DNA from: Dehalococcoidia bacterium
GTDB lineage: Bacteria > Chloroflexota > Dehalococcoidia > Lucifugimonadales > Lucifugimonadaceae
Direction of reading: 5' to 3'
DNA: 34,410 nt
NCBI GenBank assembly: GCA_030747175.1
Contig: JASLLE010000025.1
Location: forward strand, 1 to 34,410
Of the stretch, positions 15,386-23,641 are shown piece after piece (position 1 is the first letter of the stretch; each line of letters opens with the position of its first letter). The notes under the pieces are model-generated. The model worked only from the letters and a program-made list of their open reading frames with translations, was not told the origin of the DNA and searched no databases. Made by a program: the position numbers and the translations under genes.

Positions 15386-16561
15386 TTAACCGCGTGGCAA
15401 TCCGAGACCGCGCGTGGCGATGATGTTCTTCTGGATCTCGGTCGTGCCGGCAAAGATCGTGTGTGCAACAACCGACATCTGCATCTGCGGATATCGGCCG
15501 TCGATCGGTGCGAATTCCGATCCCGGGCCGAGCATGCCGTACATCCCTGCCAACTCGGTACCGAACTTCGCCAGTTTCTGGGTCAACTTGGTTCCGAGGA
15601 CTTTTGCCGCGGACGCTTCCTTGTTTGGAATCTGTCCGACCGACTGCATCCATGCGACTTCGTAAGCCACGAGGCGGGCGCACTCGATATCGACGTCCAG
15701 CTCGGCAAACTGACGGCGGATGTCCGGGTCCTCTGACAGGGGTCGTCCATCGGATCCCGGGGTCTGTTTGGCGAATTCAAGGAGCTCTTCGAAGGTGCGC
15801 CGCCCGCCCGCCGGGTACTGGACCCCGGAGCGTTCAAAGTCCAGAAGGGTGGCGGCGATGTACCAGCCACGATCCCGTTCGCCGATCAGGGCGTCTTTCG
15901 GGATGTGAACGTCTTCGAAGATGGTCTGGTTGAAATGGTGCTCTCCGGCCATGTTCACGATCGGCTGGATTTCGATGCCCGGCGTGTACTTGTCCGCCAC
16001 AAAGAAACTGATACCCCGGTGCTTGGGCGCATCCGGATTTGTGCGGCCCAGGAAGAAAATCCAGTCCGCGCGATGAGCCTGGGAGGTCCATATTTTTGAT
16101 CCGTTGACCACCCAGCCATCATCCGTCTCTTCGACCTTTAGCTGGAGAGACGCCAGGTCCGACCCGGAGTCCGGCTCGGAGTAGCCCTGGCACCATTGCA
16201 CTTCGCCGCGTGCTATCGGTGGAAGTAGTCGGCGTTTCTGTTCCTCCGTCCCGTGCACCATGAGCGTGGGGCCGAGCATCTTGATGCCGAAACCATCTAC
16301 GCCCGGCGCCTGGAACGCGGTCATCTCTTCACTGAAGACGACCTGCTGCATAAACGATGCGCCCTGGCCGCCATATTCTGTGGGCCACGCCAGCGTCAAC
16401 CAGCCTTTGTCGGCCAGCTTCTTGCGCATCTCCAGGTTGAACGCCCAGCCTTCATCGGTAGTCTCATCGCCGCCGTTCCAATCGTTCGGAAGCTGCTCTT
16501 TAAGCCAGCTGCGAACTTCCTGACGGAAATCCTCTTCCTCGACGGTGAACGTATACCTCAT
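15386..16561 (-). CDS. acyl-CoA dehydrogenase, catalytic type (paralog 3)
   Basis: This 391-residue acyl-CoA dehydrogenase has the same length as the adjacent paralog and is highly similar throughout. Shared blocks include WLTLAWPTEYGGQGASFM, GYSEPDSGSDLASLQL and LLDFERSGVQY with the predicted catalytic Glu at 243. The last part reads IFAGTTEIQKNIIATRGLGLPRG, again with no Glu at the MCAD position. Differences concentrate at about 28-40 and 80-95, and in the 250-275 loop. The ATG is preceded by GAGG. It is the first of the three dehydrogenase genes after the AsnC-domain gene, 90 bp downstream of it. Tandem duplication of a catalytic subunit next to one degenerate subunit suggests alternative alpha subunits sharing one partner (inference). 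Confidence 0.93.
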   Translation of the reverse strand: MRYTFTVEEEDFRQEVRSWLKEQLPNDWNGGDETTDEGWAFNLEMRKKLADKGWLTLAWPTEYGGQGASFMQQVVFSEEMTAFQAPGVDGFGIKMLGPTLMVHGTEEQKRRLLPPIARGEVQWCQGYSEPDSGSDLASLQLKVEETDDGWVVNGSKIWTSQAHRADWIFFLGRTNPDAPKHRGISFFVADKYTPGIEIQPIVNMAGEHHFNQTIFEDVHIPKDALIGERDRGWYIAATLLDFERSGVQYPAGGRRTFEELLEFAKQTPGSDGRPLSEDPDIRRQFAELDVDIECARLVAYEVAWMQSVGQIPNKEASAAKVLGTKLTQKLAKFGTELAGMYGMLGPGSEFAPIDGRYPQMQMSVVAHTIFAGTTEIQKNIIATRGLGLPRG

Positions 16562-16651
16562 TGAGGCCTCTTTCTCTCGTGATATTTCGAGCCGATAACG
16601 CCGGACAGCGACCGGCCGTCTTTACTAAAGAGCCGTGGTGTGGCGCTGCGC

Positions 16652-16888
16652 TTAAGGCCCGACGGCCAGACAGGAAACCGTTTTTACGATACCCGGAACG
16701 TTGTGCATGCCGTTGCTCACCAGATTGCCAAGAGTCGGCAGATCATCGGCTTCTGCAATAGCGATGATGTCGTACGGTCCCGTCACGACATCGACGCTTG
16801 TCATTTCCGGGACCGATTTAAGGGAGACGCTGACTTCGGTCGTCTTGCCGACGACCGTCTCAATCAAAATGTAAGCCCTGGTAGCCAT
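16652..16888 (-). CDS. stand-alone Lrp/AsnC ligand-binding (RAM) domain protein
   Basis: This 78-residue protein is a complete AsnC_trans_reg (RAM) domain without the usual N-terminal helix-turn-helix. It runs AYILIETVVGKTTEVSVSLKSVPEMTSVDVVTGPYDIIAIAEADDLPTLGNLV, ending with GIVKTVSCLAV; the glycine/proline pair in TGPYDII is typical. Such stand-alone RAM proteins bind small effectors and form dimers or higher oligomers, sometimes modulating full-length Lrp regulators. Being first in the cluster ahead of three acyl-CoA dehydrogenases, it may sense a pathway ligand. The ATG follows AGGAG, with nine bases after GGAG. The promoter at 17008-17036 would give a leader of about 110 bases. Confidence 0.88.
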   Translation of the reverse strand: MATRAYILIETVVGKTTEVSVSLKSVPEMTSVDVVTGPYDIIAIAEADDLPTLGNLVSNGMHNVPGIVKTVSCLAVGP

Positions 16889-17007
16889 AAAACATGTCTC
16901 CTGCTGTGCCCATCCAACGATCGGTCAATCAGGGTCCAGAACGCCACTGACGCGCAATTCCCGTCCGATTACTGAGACATGGATCACACACGGTGACAGG
17001 TTCGGCC

Positions 17008-17036
17008 ATGGTATGGCCGCTCCAAAGGGGTGTCAA
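17008..17036 (-). promoter_or_regulatory. strong sigma-70-type promoter of the AsnC / acyl-CoA dehydrogenase cluster
   Basis: On the minus strand TTGACA (17036-17031) is followed after exactly 17 bp by TACCAT (17013-17008). The -35 is a perfect consensus. Transcription would start near 17001 and read into the AsnC-domain gene at 16888, and probably on through the genes down to 11099, since the gaps are 90 bp or less. Confidence 0.6.
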
Positions 17037-17043
17037 CGCGAAA

Positions 17044-17076
17044 CGCCGCACCCCGAAATGATCGGAAAGTGCGGCG
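17044..17076 (-). terminator. hairpin after the XRE gene
   Basis: CGCCGCAC (17044-17051) and GTGCGGCG (17069-17076) form a perfect 8-bp stem. An inner CCGA (17053-17056) / TCGG (17062-17065) stem closes over AATGA. It lies 50-82 bp past the XRE stop and directly before the next promoter, as expected of a terminator, though only three T residues follow. Confidence 0.5.
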
Positions 17077-17125
17077 CTGCGTGATGATATTTCGGGCGGA
17101 ATCGCCCGGCTATCGGAACGGTCCC

Positions 17126-17611
17126 TTAGAACGCTATCTCGTTTCGGCTGGTCGGGCCGCTGAAGTTTTGTGGGCGCGGTGAAGGCCGAAGTGCCGGGGG
17201 CACGTAGGGAATATATCCCCTGGATCCAGCATCACGATCACCCACGACACGGGTAACACGCCCCGGTGGCGCCGGAGATGCGGGCGGTCGACCCGGCGGC
17301 GCGGCGCTTGTTGAAGACCGTGGTTGTGGCGTCGGCGTCTGGCCGGAGAAAGCGGGTATAGGCTGGCGTTCCGCCGGGGGTCCGGAATACCGGAAGCTGG
17401 CCTGCTCGGCTATCAATGACAGCAAAGTGCTAGACGCCCCGCGGGGCCGGTAAACGCCGGTTTCCCACTCACTGACCGTCTGTTGACGTACGCCGAGGTA
17501 ATTGGCGAATACGCTTTGTGATACATCCAGAAACAGCCTCAATGCACGAATGCTGTCGGCGTCCCATCGATGTCTCGGGTGGCCCGGTTGTCTCATGTCC
17601 ATGAAGGACAC
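17126..17611 (-). CDS. XRE-family helix-turn-helix protein with proline-rich tail
   Basis: This 161-residue protein has an N-terminal XRE/Cro-type helix-turn-helix at about 17-73 (SIRALRLFLDVSQSVFANYLGVRQQTVSEWETG). A low-complexity region of Pro, Ser, Arg and Gly fills most of the second half (about 75-161). It is therefore a DNA-binding protein with a disordered C-terminus rather than an ordinary repressor with an effector domain. The longest start is GTG at 17611; ATG codons at 17602 and 17596 are equally possible and no clear Shine-Dalgarno decides. It lies 99 bp downstream of the M16 peptidase gene on the same strand. A 10-bp palindrome lies upstream of it. Confidence 0.8.
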   Translation of the reverse strand: MSFMDMRQPGHPRHRWDADSIRALRLFLDVSQSVFANYLGVRQQTVSEWETGVYRPRGASSTLLSLIAEQASFRYSGPPAERQPIPAFSGQTPTPQPRSSTSAAPPGRPPASPAPPGRVTRVVGDRDAGSRGYIPYVPPALRPSPRPQNFSGPTSRNEIAF

Positions 17612-17657
17612 GGTAAACAGACCGGGTCTCTACACCCTAGCGAATATCGGTACCTAT

Positions 17658-17667
17658 TCCCGCGGGA
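17658..17667. promoter_or_regulatory. 10-bp palindrome upstream of the XRE gene
   Basis: TCCCGCGGGA is a perfect palindrome 47 bp upstream of the longest XRE start. Such sites are typical operators for autoregulating XRE proteins, but a palindrome this short in GC-rich DNA can occur by chance. Confidence 0.25.
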
Positions 17668-17710
17668 TTTGAAGAGTCGGACTCCGGTCCAACGACCCGA
17701 ATCTTCGTGA

Positions 17711-19000
17711 TTACAGCGTCAACAAAGGCCCGAATTCGTCTTCCGAGTCAAACGGTCCTACGACGGCGAGTACCAGTTTGTCCTGGTCGATCAGTCGATT
17801 TGCGACACCCTTGAGCTGATCAATCTCGACGGCGTCGTACTCTGCTATCACTTCATCGATCGGCTTCACTTCGCCCAGCAACAACTCCTGGGACCCGATG
17901 GATCCGGCGACGGCCCGGCTCTCCTCCATCCGCATCAAGATCCGGCCCTTGGTCAGTTCTTTCGATTTGGAAAACTCGTCTTCCGTGACGCCATCACGAA
18001 GTTTGACCACCTCGTCCATGATCACCTTGATCGCTTCGCTGGCACGTTCTGGATCTACTCCAGAGGAGACCTGGAAGGAGCCGGCGTCCTTGTAGTGGGC
18101 GGGACCGGCGTGGATCGAGTAGGCCAGTCCACGTTTTTCGCGCACCTCTTCAAACAGGCGGCTGCTCATCGATCCGCCAAAGATCGTGGACAGCAAGCGA
18201 AGCGCGTAGCGGTCGTCGTCATCTGCAGAAATCCCGTGGAGGCCAAGGGAAAGGTGTGCCTGTTCCGTATCCCTGTGCTGCAATCGCACGCTCGGCCCGC
18301 TGAGGTTGTCCACAAAGGGGAACATGGGCGCCGGTTCACCCTCCTGAAACCCGTCGACGAGTTCCGAGACATCGGCGACGACTTGCTCGTGCGGCAGAGC
18401 GCCCGCTACGGAAATGATTGTGTTGTTGGCCACGTACTGGGTGCGCAGATAGCCCTTCAACGATTCGGTACTGACGGCCTGGACCGAATCGACGCTGCCT
18501 GCGATATCCCGCCCCAGTGGCTGAGAGGGGAACAGCAGATCGTCCATCATCATGTCCACGGTCGCTTCCGGGGAATCGTGGGAAGCCCTGATCTCTTCGA
18601 AGACGACCTTTTTCTCTTTTTCGATGTCCTCTTCTCTGAACAATGGGTCCCTGATCATGTCCAGGAGAACATCCAGTCCGTCCTTGTAATGAGGGAGCGC
18701 GATCTTGCACCAGTACCCGGTCGCCTCCCGGTCCGTGTAGGCGTTCAGAATCCCACCAACGCCTTCAATGGCCTCCGAGATTTCCCGCGGCGTGGGCCTC
18801 CTGGTGGTGCCTTTGAACAGCAGATGCTCAAAAAGATGGGACGAGCCCGCAAGTTCATCCGTTTCGTAGCGCGAGCCGGCGCCGAAAAGAATCTGGAGAC
18901 TGACGGCGCCGGTATGAGGCATGTTGCTGGTCAACACGCGGACACCAGAATCAAGAACGGTCTTCTCGAATGGCGGTTGTATGGACCCGGCTTCAGGCAT
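17711..19000 (-). CDS. M16-family zinc metallopeptidase (processing-peptidase-like)
   Basis: This 429-residue M16 peptidase carries the inverted zinc motif HxxEH at 55-59 (HLFEH), and E136 is the third ligand at the expected 76-residue spacing. The second, inactive half contains SSRLFEEVREKRGLAYSI, with the Arg and Tyr used for substrate binding. Length fits a bacterial single-chain M16B enzyme acting as a dimer. There is no signal peptide in the chosen product, so a cytoplasmic location is likely. The frame is open to 19174, but the ATG at 19000 has GGAG six bases upstream and begins at the family N-terminus. The XRE gene lies downstream; DUF2298 is divergent. Confidence 0.9.
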   Translation of the reverse strand: MPEAGSIQPPFEKTVLDSGVRVLTSNMPHTGAVSLQILFGAGSRYETDELAGSSHLFEHLLFKGTTRRPTPREISEAIEGVGGILNAYTDREATGYWCKIALPHYKDGLDVLLDMIRDPLFREEDIEKEKKVVFEEIRASHDSPEATVDMMMDDLLFPSQPLGRDIAGSVDSVQAVSTESLKGYLRTQYVANNTIISVAGALPHEQVVADVSELVDGFQEGEPAPMFPFVDNLSGPSVRLQHRDTEQAHLSLGLHGISADDDDRYALRLLSTIFGGSMSSRLFEEVREKRGLAYSIHAGPAHYKDAGSFQVSSGVDPERASEAIKVIMDEVVKLRDGVTEDEFSKSKELTKGRILMRMEESRAVAGSIGSQELLLGEVKPIDEVIAEYDAVEIDQLKGVANRLIDQDKLVLAVVGPFDSEDEFGPLLTL

Positions 19001-19088
19001 CAAGACTCCAGTTTCGTTAAAGCAATCGTCGGTGAGCAATCCGCGCGCGTTTTGAAGCGCATATCCGGCGTTAGCCCGGGAGATGATA

Positions 19089-19117
19089 ACGGTAGGCCCG
19101 GGCTCGACGCCGGTCAA
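19089..19117 (-). promoter_or_regulatory. candidate promoter of the M16 peptidase gene
   Basis: On the minus strand TTGACC (19117-19112) is followed after 17 bp by TACCGT (19094-19089), close to the motif seen at 2391 and 17008. The start would lie near 19082, giving a leader of about 80 bases. Confidence 0.45.
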
Positions 19118-19269
19118 TGGATGCCCACGATGTCTACCTTGCGGGACTCGCTGCGGCTGCGTCCGTGAATTCACCAGGCTCGTAGTACTTCAACCAGCCC
19201 ACCCGGGGAATCAGCGACAAGACGATGAATCGGTCTGGTTCTCGCGGGTGCGCACGCCCTCGATATCGA

Positions 19270-19275
19270 TAAAAT
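19270..19275 (+). promoter_or_regulatory. possible -10 box of the DUF2298 gene
   Basis: TAAAAT lies only nine bases before the ATG at 19284, and that ATG has no Shine-Dalgarno. Together these suggest a leaderless or near-leaderless transcript. No good -35 is seen, so confidence is low. Confidence 0.25.
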
Positions 19276-19283
19276 CGAACGCC

Positions 19284-22200
19284 ATGCAAACGACGCCCCG
19301 GAGCGAACACGAAAACAACGCGCCTGAGCGCCCGGCCGTGGCGCGCTCGGACGTTTCTGTTCGCGCATCGACCTGGCTGCTCGGCCTGATCCTCCTTGGC
19401 GCCCTCGGGTTGCGGTTCTACGGCATCGACTGGGATGACGGGGGGTTGTTTCATCCCGACGAACGGGCGATTTTGATGCAGACGGAGCGGATCGATTTCC
19501 CGTCTTCCGGCGAGTTCGGCGACCTGCTCTCTGCCGACGACAGCCCCCTTAACCCGGGATGGTTCAATTACGGGAGCCTCCCGCTTTACGCCCTGCGCGC
19601 CGTCCAGGCCGTGGCATCGCCGGTCACCGACTGGGACCTGTTTGACCTTCGTATTCCGGGCCGCACGATCTCCGCGCTTTCGGACACGGTCACAATTTTG
19701 CTGGTGTTCGCACTTGGCGCCCGCTGGTACGGTCGGCGGATAGGCCTGCTCGCTGCGGCGTTCACGGCGCTGGCCGTAATCCATATCCAGCTGAGCCATT
19801 TCTTCGCAGTAGACACGATCCTCGCCGTGTTCATCGTGGCGACACTCCTGTTCTCGGTGCGCGTCGCGTATGCCGGCGGTTATAGAGACACGGCGCTGGC
19901 GGGCGTGCTGCTCGGGCTGGCCGTGGCGACCAAGGCTTCCGCCGCTCCACTCGTCCTGGCGATCGCCGTTTCGCACCTGATTTACGCCTTCTCGGCGGCG
20001 GGGGACAGGTTCTCGCTGGCCCCGCTGGACCGGAGCCGCGTGAACTCTTTCGTCGTCGGGGGGTTGATATCCGCCGGCGCGACGTTCGCTGCACTTCTGG
20101 TCGCCCAGCCCTACATGTTCATCGACTTCGATCAGTTCTGGACTGACGTGACGCGTGAGAGTGAGATGGTGCGCCGCATCGTTGACTTCCCTTATACGCG
20201 TCAGTACGAAGACACGTCTCGATACCTGTATCAAGCGAGGCAACTCGGCACGTGGGGCCTCGGGCCGGCCCTGGGCCTCGCCGTCTGGGGCGGACTTGGC
20301 GCGGGATTGATCGCCGCATGGCGTTCCCGGCGAAAAGTGGATCTCGTGGTGCTGGCCTGGGTGATCCCGTACCTGGCGATCATCGGCTGGTTTGACGTCA
20401 AGTTCATGCGCTACATGCTGCCCGTCACGCCCCTTCTGTTGATCTACGGAAGCAGGGCGGCATGGTGGCTCGTCGGAGGGTTGCGGGGGTTCGCCGAAAT
20501 CGTCGGGCTCGAATGGTTGCGACGCGGAGCGGCTCCGTTTGTGGTCGGCCTTCTCCTTCTATTCACCGCACATTACGCCCTCGCCTTCGAGTCGATTTAC
20601 GCCCAACCACACCCGGCGCAGGAGGCGTCTGACTGGTTCGAGGCCAGCGTTCCCCCCGGCTCCACGGTCCTCAAGGAGCACTGGGATGAAGGGCTGCCGG
20701 AGATGTACCAGTACACGGTCCGGGAGCTTCCCCTCTACGAGTTCGACTCTCTCTTCAAGCTGAACGAGATCTCGGATTCGCTCGCCGGCGCCAACTACCT
20801 CGTCATATTCAGCAACCGCCTCTATGGCACGATTCCCCGGCTGGAAGACCGTTATCCAATCACCTCCGCTTACTACGAGAAGTTATTCGCAGGCGATCTC
20901 GGATACGAGCTCGTTTACACCGACAACAGGGAAACATCCTTCCTCGGCATCGGGTACGACGCGGACAGGTTGCAGCGTGTTGATCTCCCGCATCCCGACG
21001 GATTCGACAGTCCCGGGGGCCTGAGCGTCTCTTTCGGGTGGGCGGACGAGAGTTTCACCGTTTACGACCACACGCGCCCGCTGGTGTTCAGGAACTCCGG
21101 CCAGCTTTCGGCGTCGGACATCCAGGCCGTCATCCAGGGGCAGGTCCGGCCCGCGGAGCCGTCCACCGGCCTGCTGCTCACCGATACCGAACGCTCCGTC
21201 CAGACCGCTAATGGCACGTTTTCCGACATCGTAGACCTCGGCCATGAAACTGCAGGCTGGTCATGGATCGTGTGGCTCCTTGCGATTCAGGGACTCGGAT
21301 TGATGGCGTTGCCGATCGGTTACGTACTGTTTCGCCCGTTCCCCAACCGGGGTTATCTGCTTCACAAGCCGCTGGGACTTTTGCTGGTCGCATTCGTCGC
21401 CTGGTTCATGGCCAGCGCCGGCATCGCGGATTTCAGCCGAGGCTCCGTGATCCTTGCTATCACGGCCTGGACCCTGGTGGCCGCCGTCGTCGGCTGGGCG
21501 TTTCGTTCTGAAATCTCCGGGTTTCTGCGCGCAAGGTGGCGGATGATCTTCGGCATGGAGGCCCTTTTCCTCGCGGCCTTCTTCGCTTTCCTCTTGATAC
21601 GGATGGCCAACCCCGACCTGTGGCATCCGTGGCGAGGCGGTGAGAAGCCGATGGACTTCGCCTACCTGAACGCCGTAACAAGATCGACCGTTATGCCGCC
21701 ATACGATCCCTGGTTTGCGGGCGGTTATCTGAACTATTACTACTTCGGGCAGTTCATCGTGGCGACGATGATCCGTTTGACTGGGATCGTGCCGTCTGTC
21801 GCCTACAACCTGGCGGTCCCGATGCTGTTCGCCATGACCGTCGGTGGCGCGTTCACCGTCGTGCACGGGCTGGTCGAACGCGTTCAGGCCCGACCGGGTG
21901 TCGCTCGAGCCGGCGCCGCTTCGGCGGTTATCGCCGGACTCACCGGCGCTCTTTTCGTGGCGGTCATCGGCAACATGGACGGCCTGTTTCAGGTTGTATC
22001 CGGCGCCAATCGCGTGATGTTTGACGGACTGCCATTCGGGGAGTTCGACTTCTGGCGCAGTTCCCGGATGTACGCTTCGGACTCGGGCGGAAACGAGATC
22101 ACGGAGTTCCCGTTTTTCTCGTTCCTGTTCGCCGATCTACACGCGCACATGATTGCCATACCGTTCGTACTGCTGACCCTCGGCCTGGCGATCGCAGCGT

Positions 22201-23621
22201 TCCTCAGAGCGACTTCAGCGCCGAGGGGTGCCCCGGGGGCGGTCATCGCCGGACTTGCGGCGCTGGGCCTGAGCGTTGGAGCGCTCAGAGTCATCAACGC
22301 ATGGGACTTCCCGACGGCCATGGGCCTCGCCGGAATAGCGGTGATCGCAGGGGAGTTGTTGTCCCGGCGGGGGGAGGTCCGGACACGGTTCAGGCGCGCC
22401 GCCGCCGGCGTGATTTTTGTGGCGCTACTGAGCTACGTGTTGTTCCTGCCCTTCCATCAGCGCTACGAGGTCGAAGCGGGCCTGAGCCGGAACGAGATCC
22501 TTAGCCCGCTCTGGCGCTACATGACCATTTACGGGATATTCCTGCTCGGGATCGCGGCGTACCTGGCCGTGGAAATCAGGCGTGTTATTCGGTCGGGCGA
22601 GATCCCCCGTATCACGCCGCCATGGATGCAGAACGGGCCGCTGGCAACGGCCTCGGGGATAATCCTGTTCACCGCTCTATTCGCGTCCATCGTCGCCACC
22701 GGACAGGCGACACTGGCGTTCACTCTCGTCGGCGTCGGGCTGATGTGCCTGGCATGGCTGTTCGCGCTTCGACGTCGCGTGGCCGACCGGATGGAGCTTG
22801 GTATTGCCACGGCGATAGCCGCCGTAGCGTTGGGCCTGGGCGCGCTACCGGAGCTCTACTCGGTGAAGGACGACATCGTCCGCCAGAACACGGTGTTCAA
22901 GTTCTACCTGCAGGCGTGGGTGCTGTTTGGCGTCGCCAGCGCGTATCTTCTGTGGCGGCTCTGGGCGTTTGGCGCGACGGCGTTCCCGAGCGGCGGTTAT
23001 CTAACATGGCCGCGCGTCAGGGGCGCGGGCCTCGTATCGTTCGTCTTGATGCTGGCGGTCGGATTGATATATCCGGTGATGGCGACTCCGGTCAGGGTGG
23101 GGGACCGGTTCAATACCGAAAACTACGGCCTGGACGGCACGGATTTCATGGCGGACGCTGTTTACCACGAGCCGGACGGTTCTCTCGCCCTCGGACATGA
23201 CCTCAAAGCCATCCGGTGGTTGGAGGAAAACGTGGAGGGATCGCCGGCCATCGTGGAAGGACTGTCTGATCTGTACCGGTGGGGCAACAGGATTTCCATT
23301 TACACGGGTCTGCCCGCTGTAATCGGCTGGGACTGGCACCAGCGTCAGCAACGGCCAGAATTCGCGGGTGCGGTCATGGACAGGCGGTTCGAAGTCGATA
23401 ACTTCTACGCCACACCCGACATGCCGCAGGCCGTCGAACTTCTCAGGAGTTACGACGTCAAATACGTATACGTCGGTGAGATGGAACGAGCACGCTACTC
23501 TGACTACGGCATTGCCAAGTTCGACAGCATGGAGAGTTACGGACTGCTGTCGGTGTACCGGGACGGTCCCGTCGTCATTTACGAATTTCGGGACCCCGGC
23601 ACAAAGGCCGCCAACTGGTAA
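19284..23621 (+). CDS. giant membrane protein: GT39-like glycosyltransferase fused to DUF2298 (Chlor_Arch_YYY)
   Basis: This 1445-residue polytopic membrane protein has two parts. The N-terminal half (to about residue 560) resembles GT-C/PMT-type glycosyltransferases: a first membrane helix at about 30-48, then an acidic FHPDERAI loop near 57 where such enzymes bind lipid-linked donor sugar. A soluble section follows, with EHWDEGLPE and EFDSLFKLNE. The second half is the DUF2298 domain, marked by EKPMDFAYLNA and the NYYYFG motif near 816-821, and a further soluble C-terminal segment (IVEGLSDLYRWGNRISIYTGLP). Two such domains in one chain suggest transfer or flipping of a surface glycan. The ATG at 19284 is chosen over 19083 because the earlier part is not membrane- or family-like. 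No Shine-Dalgarno is visible. Confidence 0.82.
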   Translation: MQTTPRSEHENNAPERPAVARSDVSVRASTWLLGLILLGALGLRFYGIDWDDGGLFHPDERAILMQTERIDFPSSGEFGDLLSADDSPLNPGWFNYGSLPLYALRAVQAVASPVTDWDLFDLRIPGRTISALSDTVTILLVFALGARWYGRRIGLLAAAFTALAVIHIQLSHFFAVDTILAVFIVATLLFSVRVAYAGGYRDTALAGVLLGLAVATKASAAPLVLAIAVSHLIYAFSAAGDRFSLAPLDRSRVNSFVVGGLISAGATFAALLVAQPYMFIDFDQFWTDVTRESEMVRRIVDFPYTRQYEDTSRYLYQARQLGTWGLGPALGLAVWGGLGAGLIAAWRSRRKVDLVVLAWVIPYLAIIGWFDVKFMRYMLPVTPLLLIYGSRAAWWLVGGLRGFAEIVGLEWLRRGAAPFVVGLLLLFTAHYALAFESIYAQPHPAQEASDWFEASVPPGSTVLKEHWDEGLPEMYQYTVRELPLYEFDSLFKLNEISDSLAGANYLVIFSNRLYGTIPRLEDRYPITSAYYEKLFAGDLGYELVYTDNRETSFLGIGYDADRLQRVDLPHPDGFDSPGGLSVSFGWADESFTVYDHTRPLVFRNSGQLSASDIQAVIQGQVRPAEPSTGLLLTDTERSVQTANGTFSDIVDLGHETAGWSWIVWLLAIQGLGLMALPIGYVLFRPFPNRGYLLHKPLGLLLVAFVAWFMASAGIADFSRGSVILAITAWTLVAAVVGWAFRSEISGFLRARWRMIFGMEALFLAAFFAFLLIRMANPDLWHPWRGGEKPMDFAYLNAVTRSTVMPPYDPWFAGGYLNYYYFGQFIVATMIRLTGIVPSVAYNLAVPMLFAMTVGGAFTVVHGLVERVQARPGVARAGAASAVIAGLTGALFVAVIGNMDGLFQVVSGANRVMFDGLPFGEFDFWRSSRMYASDSGGNEITEFPFFSFLFADLHAHMIAIPFVLLTLGLAIAAFLRATSAPRGAPGAVIAGLAALGLSVGALRVINAWDFPTAMGLAGIAVIAGELLSRRGEVRTRFRRAAAGVIFVALLSYVLFLPFHQRYEVEAGLSRNEILSPLWRYMTIYGIFLLGIAAYLAVEIRRVIRSGEIPRITPPWMQNGPLATASGIILFTALFASIVATGQATLAFTLVGVGLMCLAWLFALRRRVADRMELGIATAIAAVALGLGALPELYSVKDDIVRQNTVFKFYLQAWVLFGVASAYLLWRLWAFGATAFPSGGYLTWPRVRGAGLVSFVLMLAVGLIYPVMATPVRVGDRFNTENYGLDGTDFMADAVYHEPDGSLALGHDLKAIRWLEENVEGSPAIVEGLSDLYRWGNRISIYTGLPAVIGWDWHQRQQRPEFAGAVMDRRFEVDNFYATPDMPQAVELLRSYDVKYVYVGEMERARYSDYGIAKFDSMESYGLLSVYRDGPVVIYEFRDPGTKAANW

Positions 23622-23641
23622 TACCGTGAGACGCTGGAGCC

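Noticed and set aside
18095-19168. 357-codon plus-strand frame opposite the M16 peptidase
   Set aside because: The minus strand carries the HxxEH zinc site at the right spacing; the plus-strand product resembles no family.
19134-20243. 369-codon minus-strand frame opposite the DUF2298 gene
   Set aside because: The translation is low-complexity Arg/Glu/His-rich and lies opposite a well-supported membrane protein with conserved motifs.
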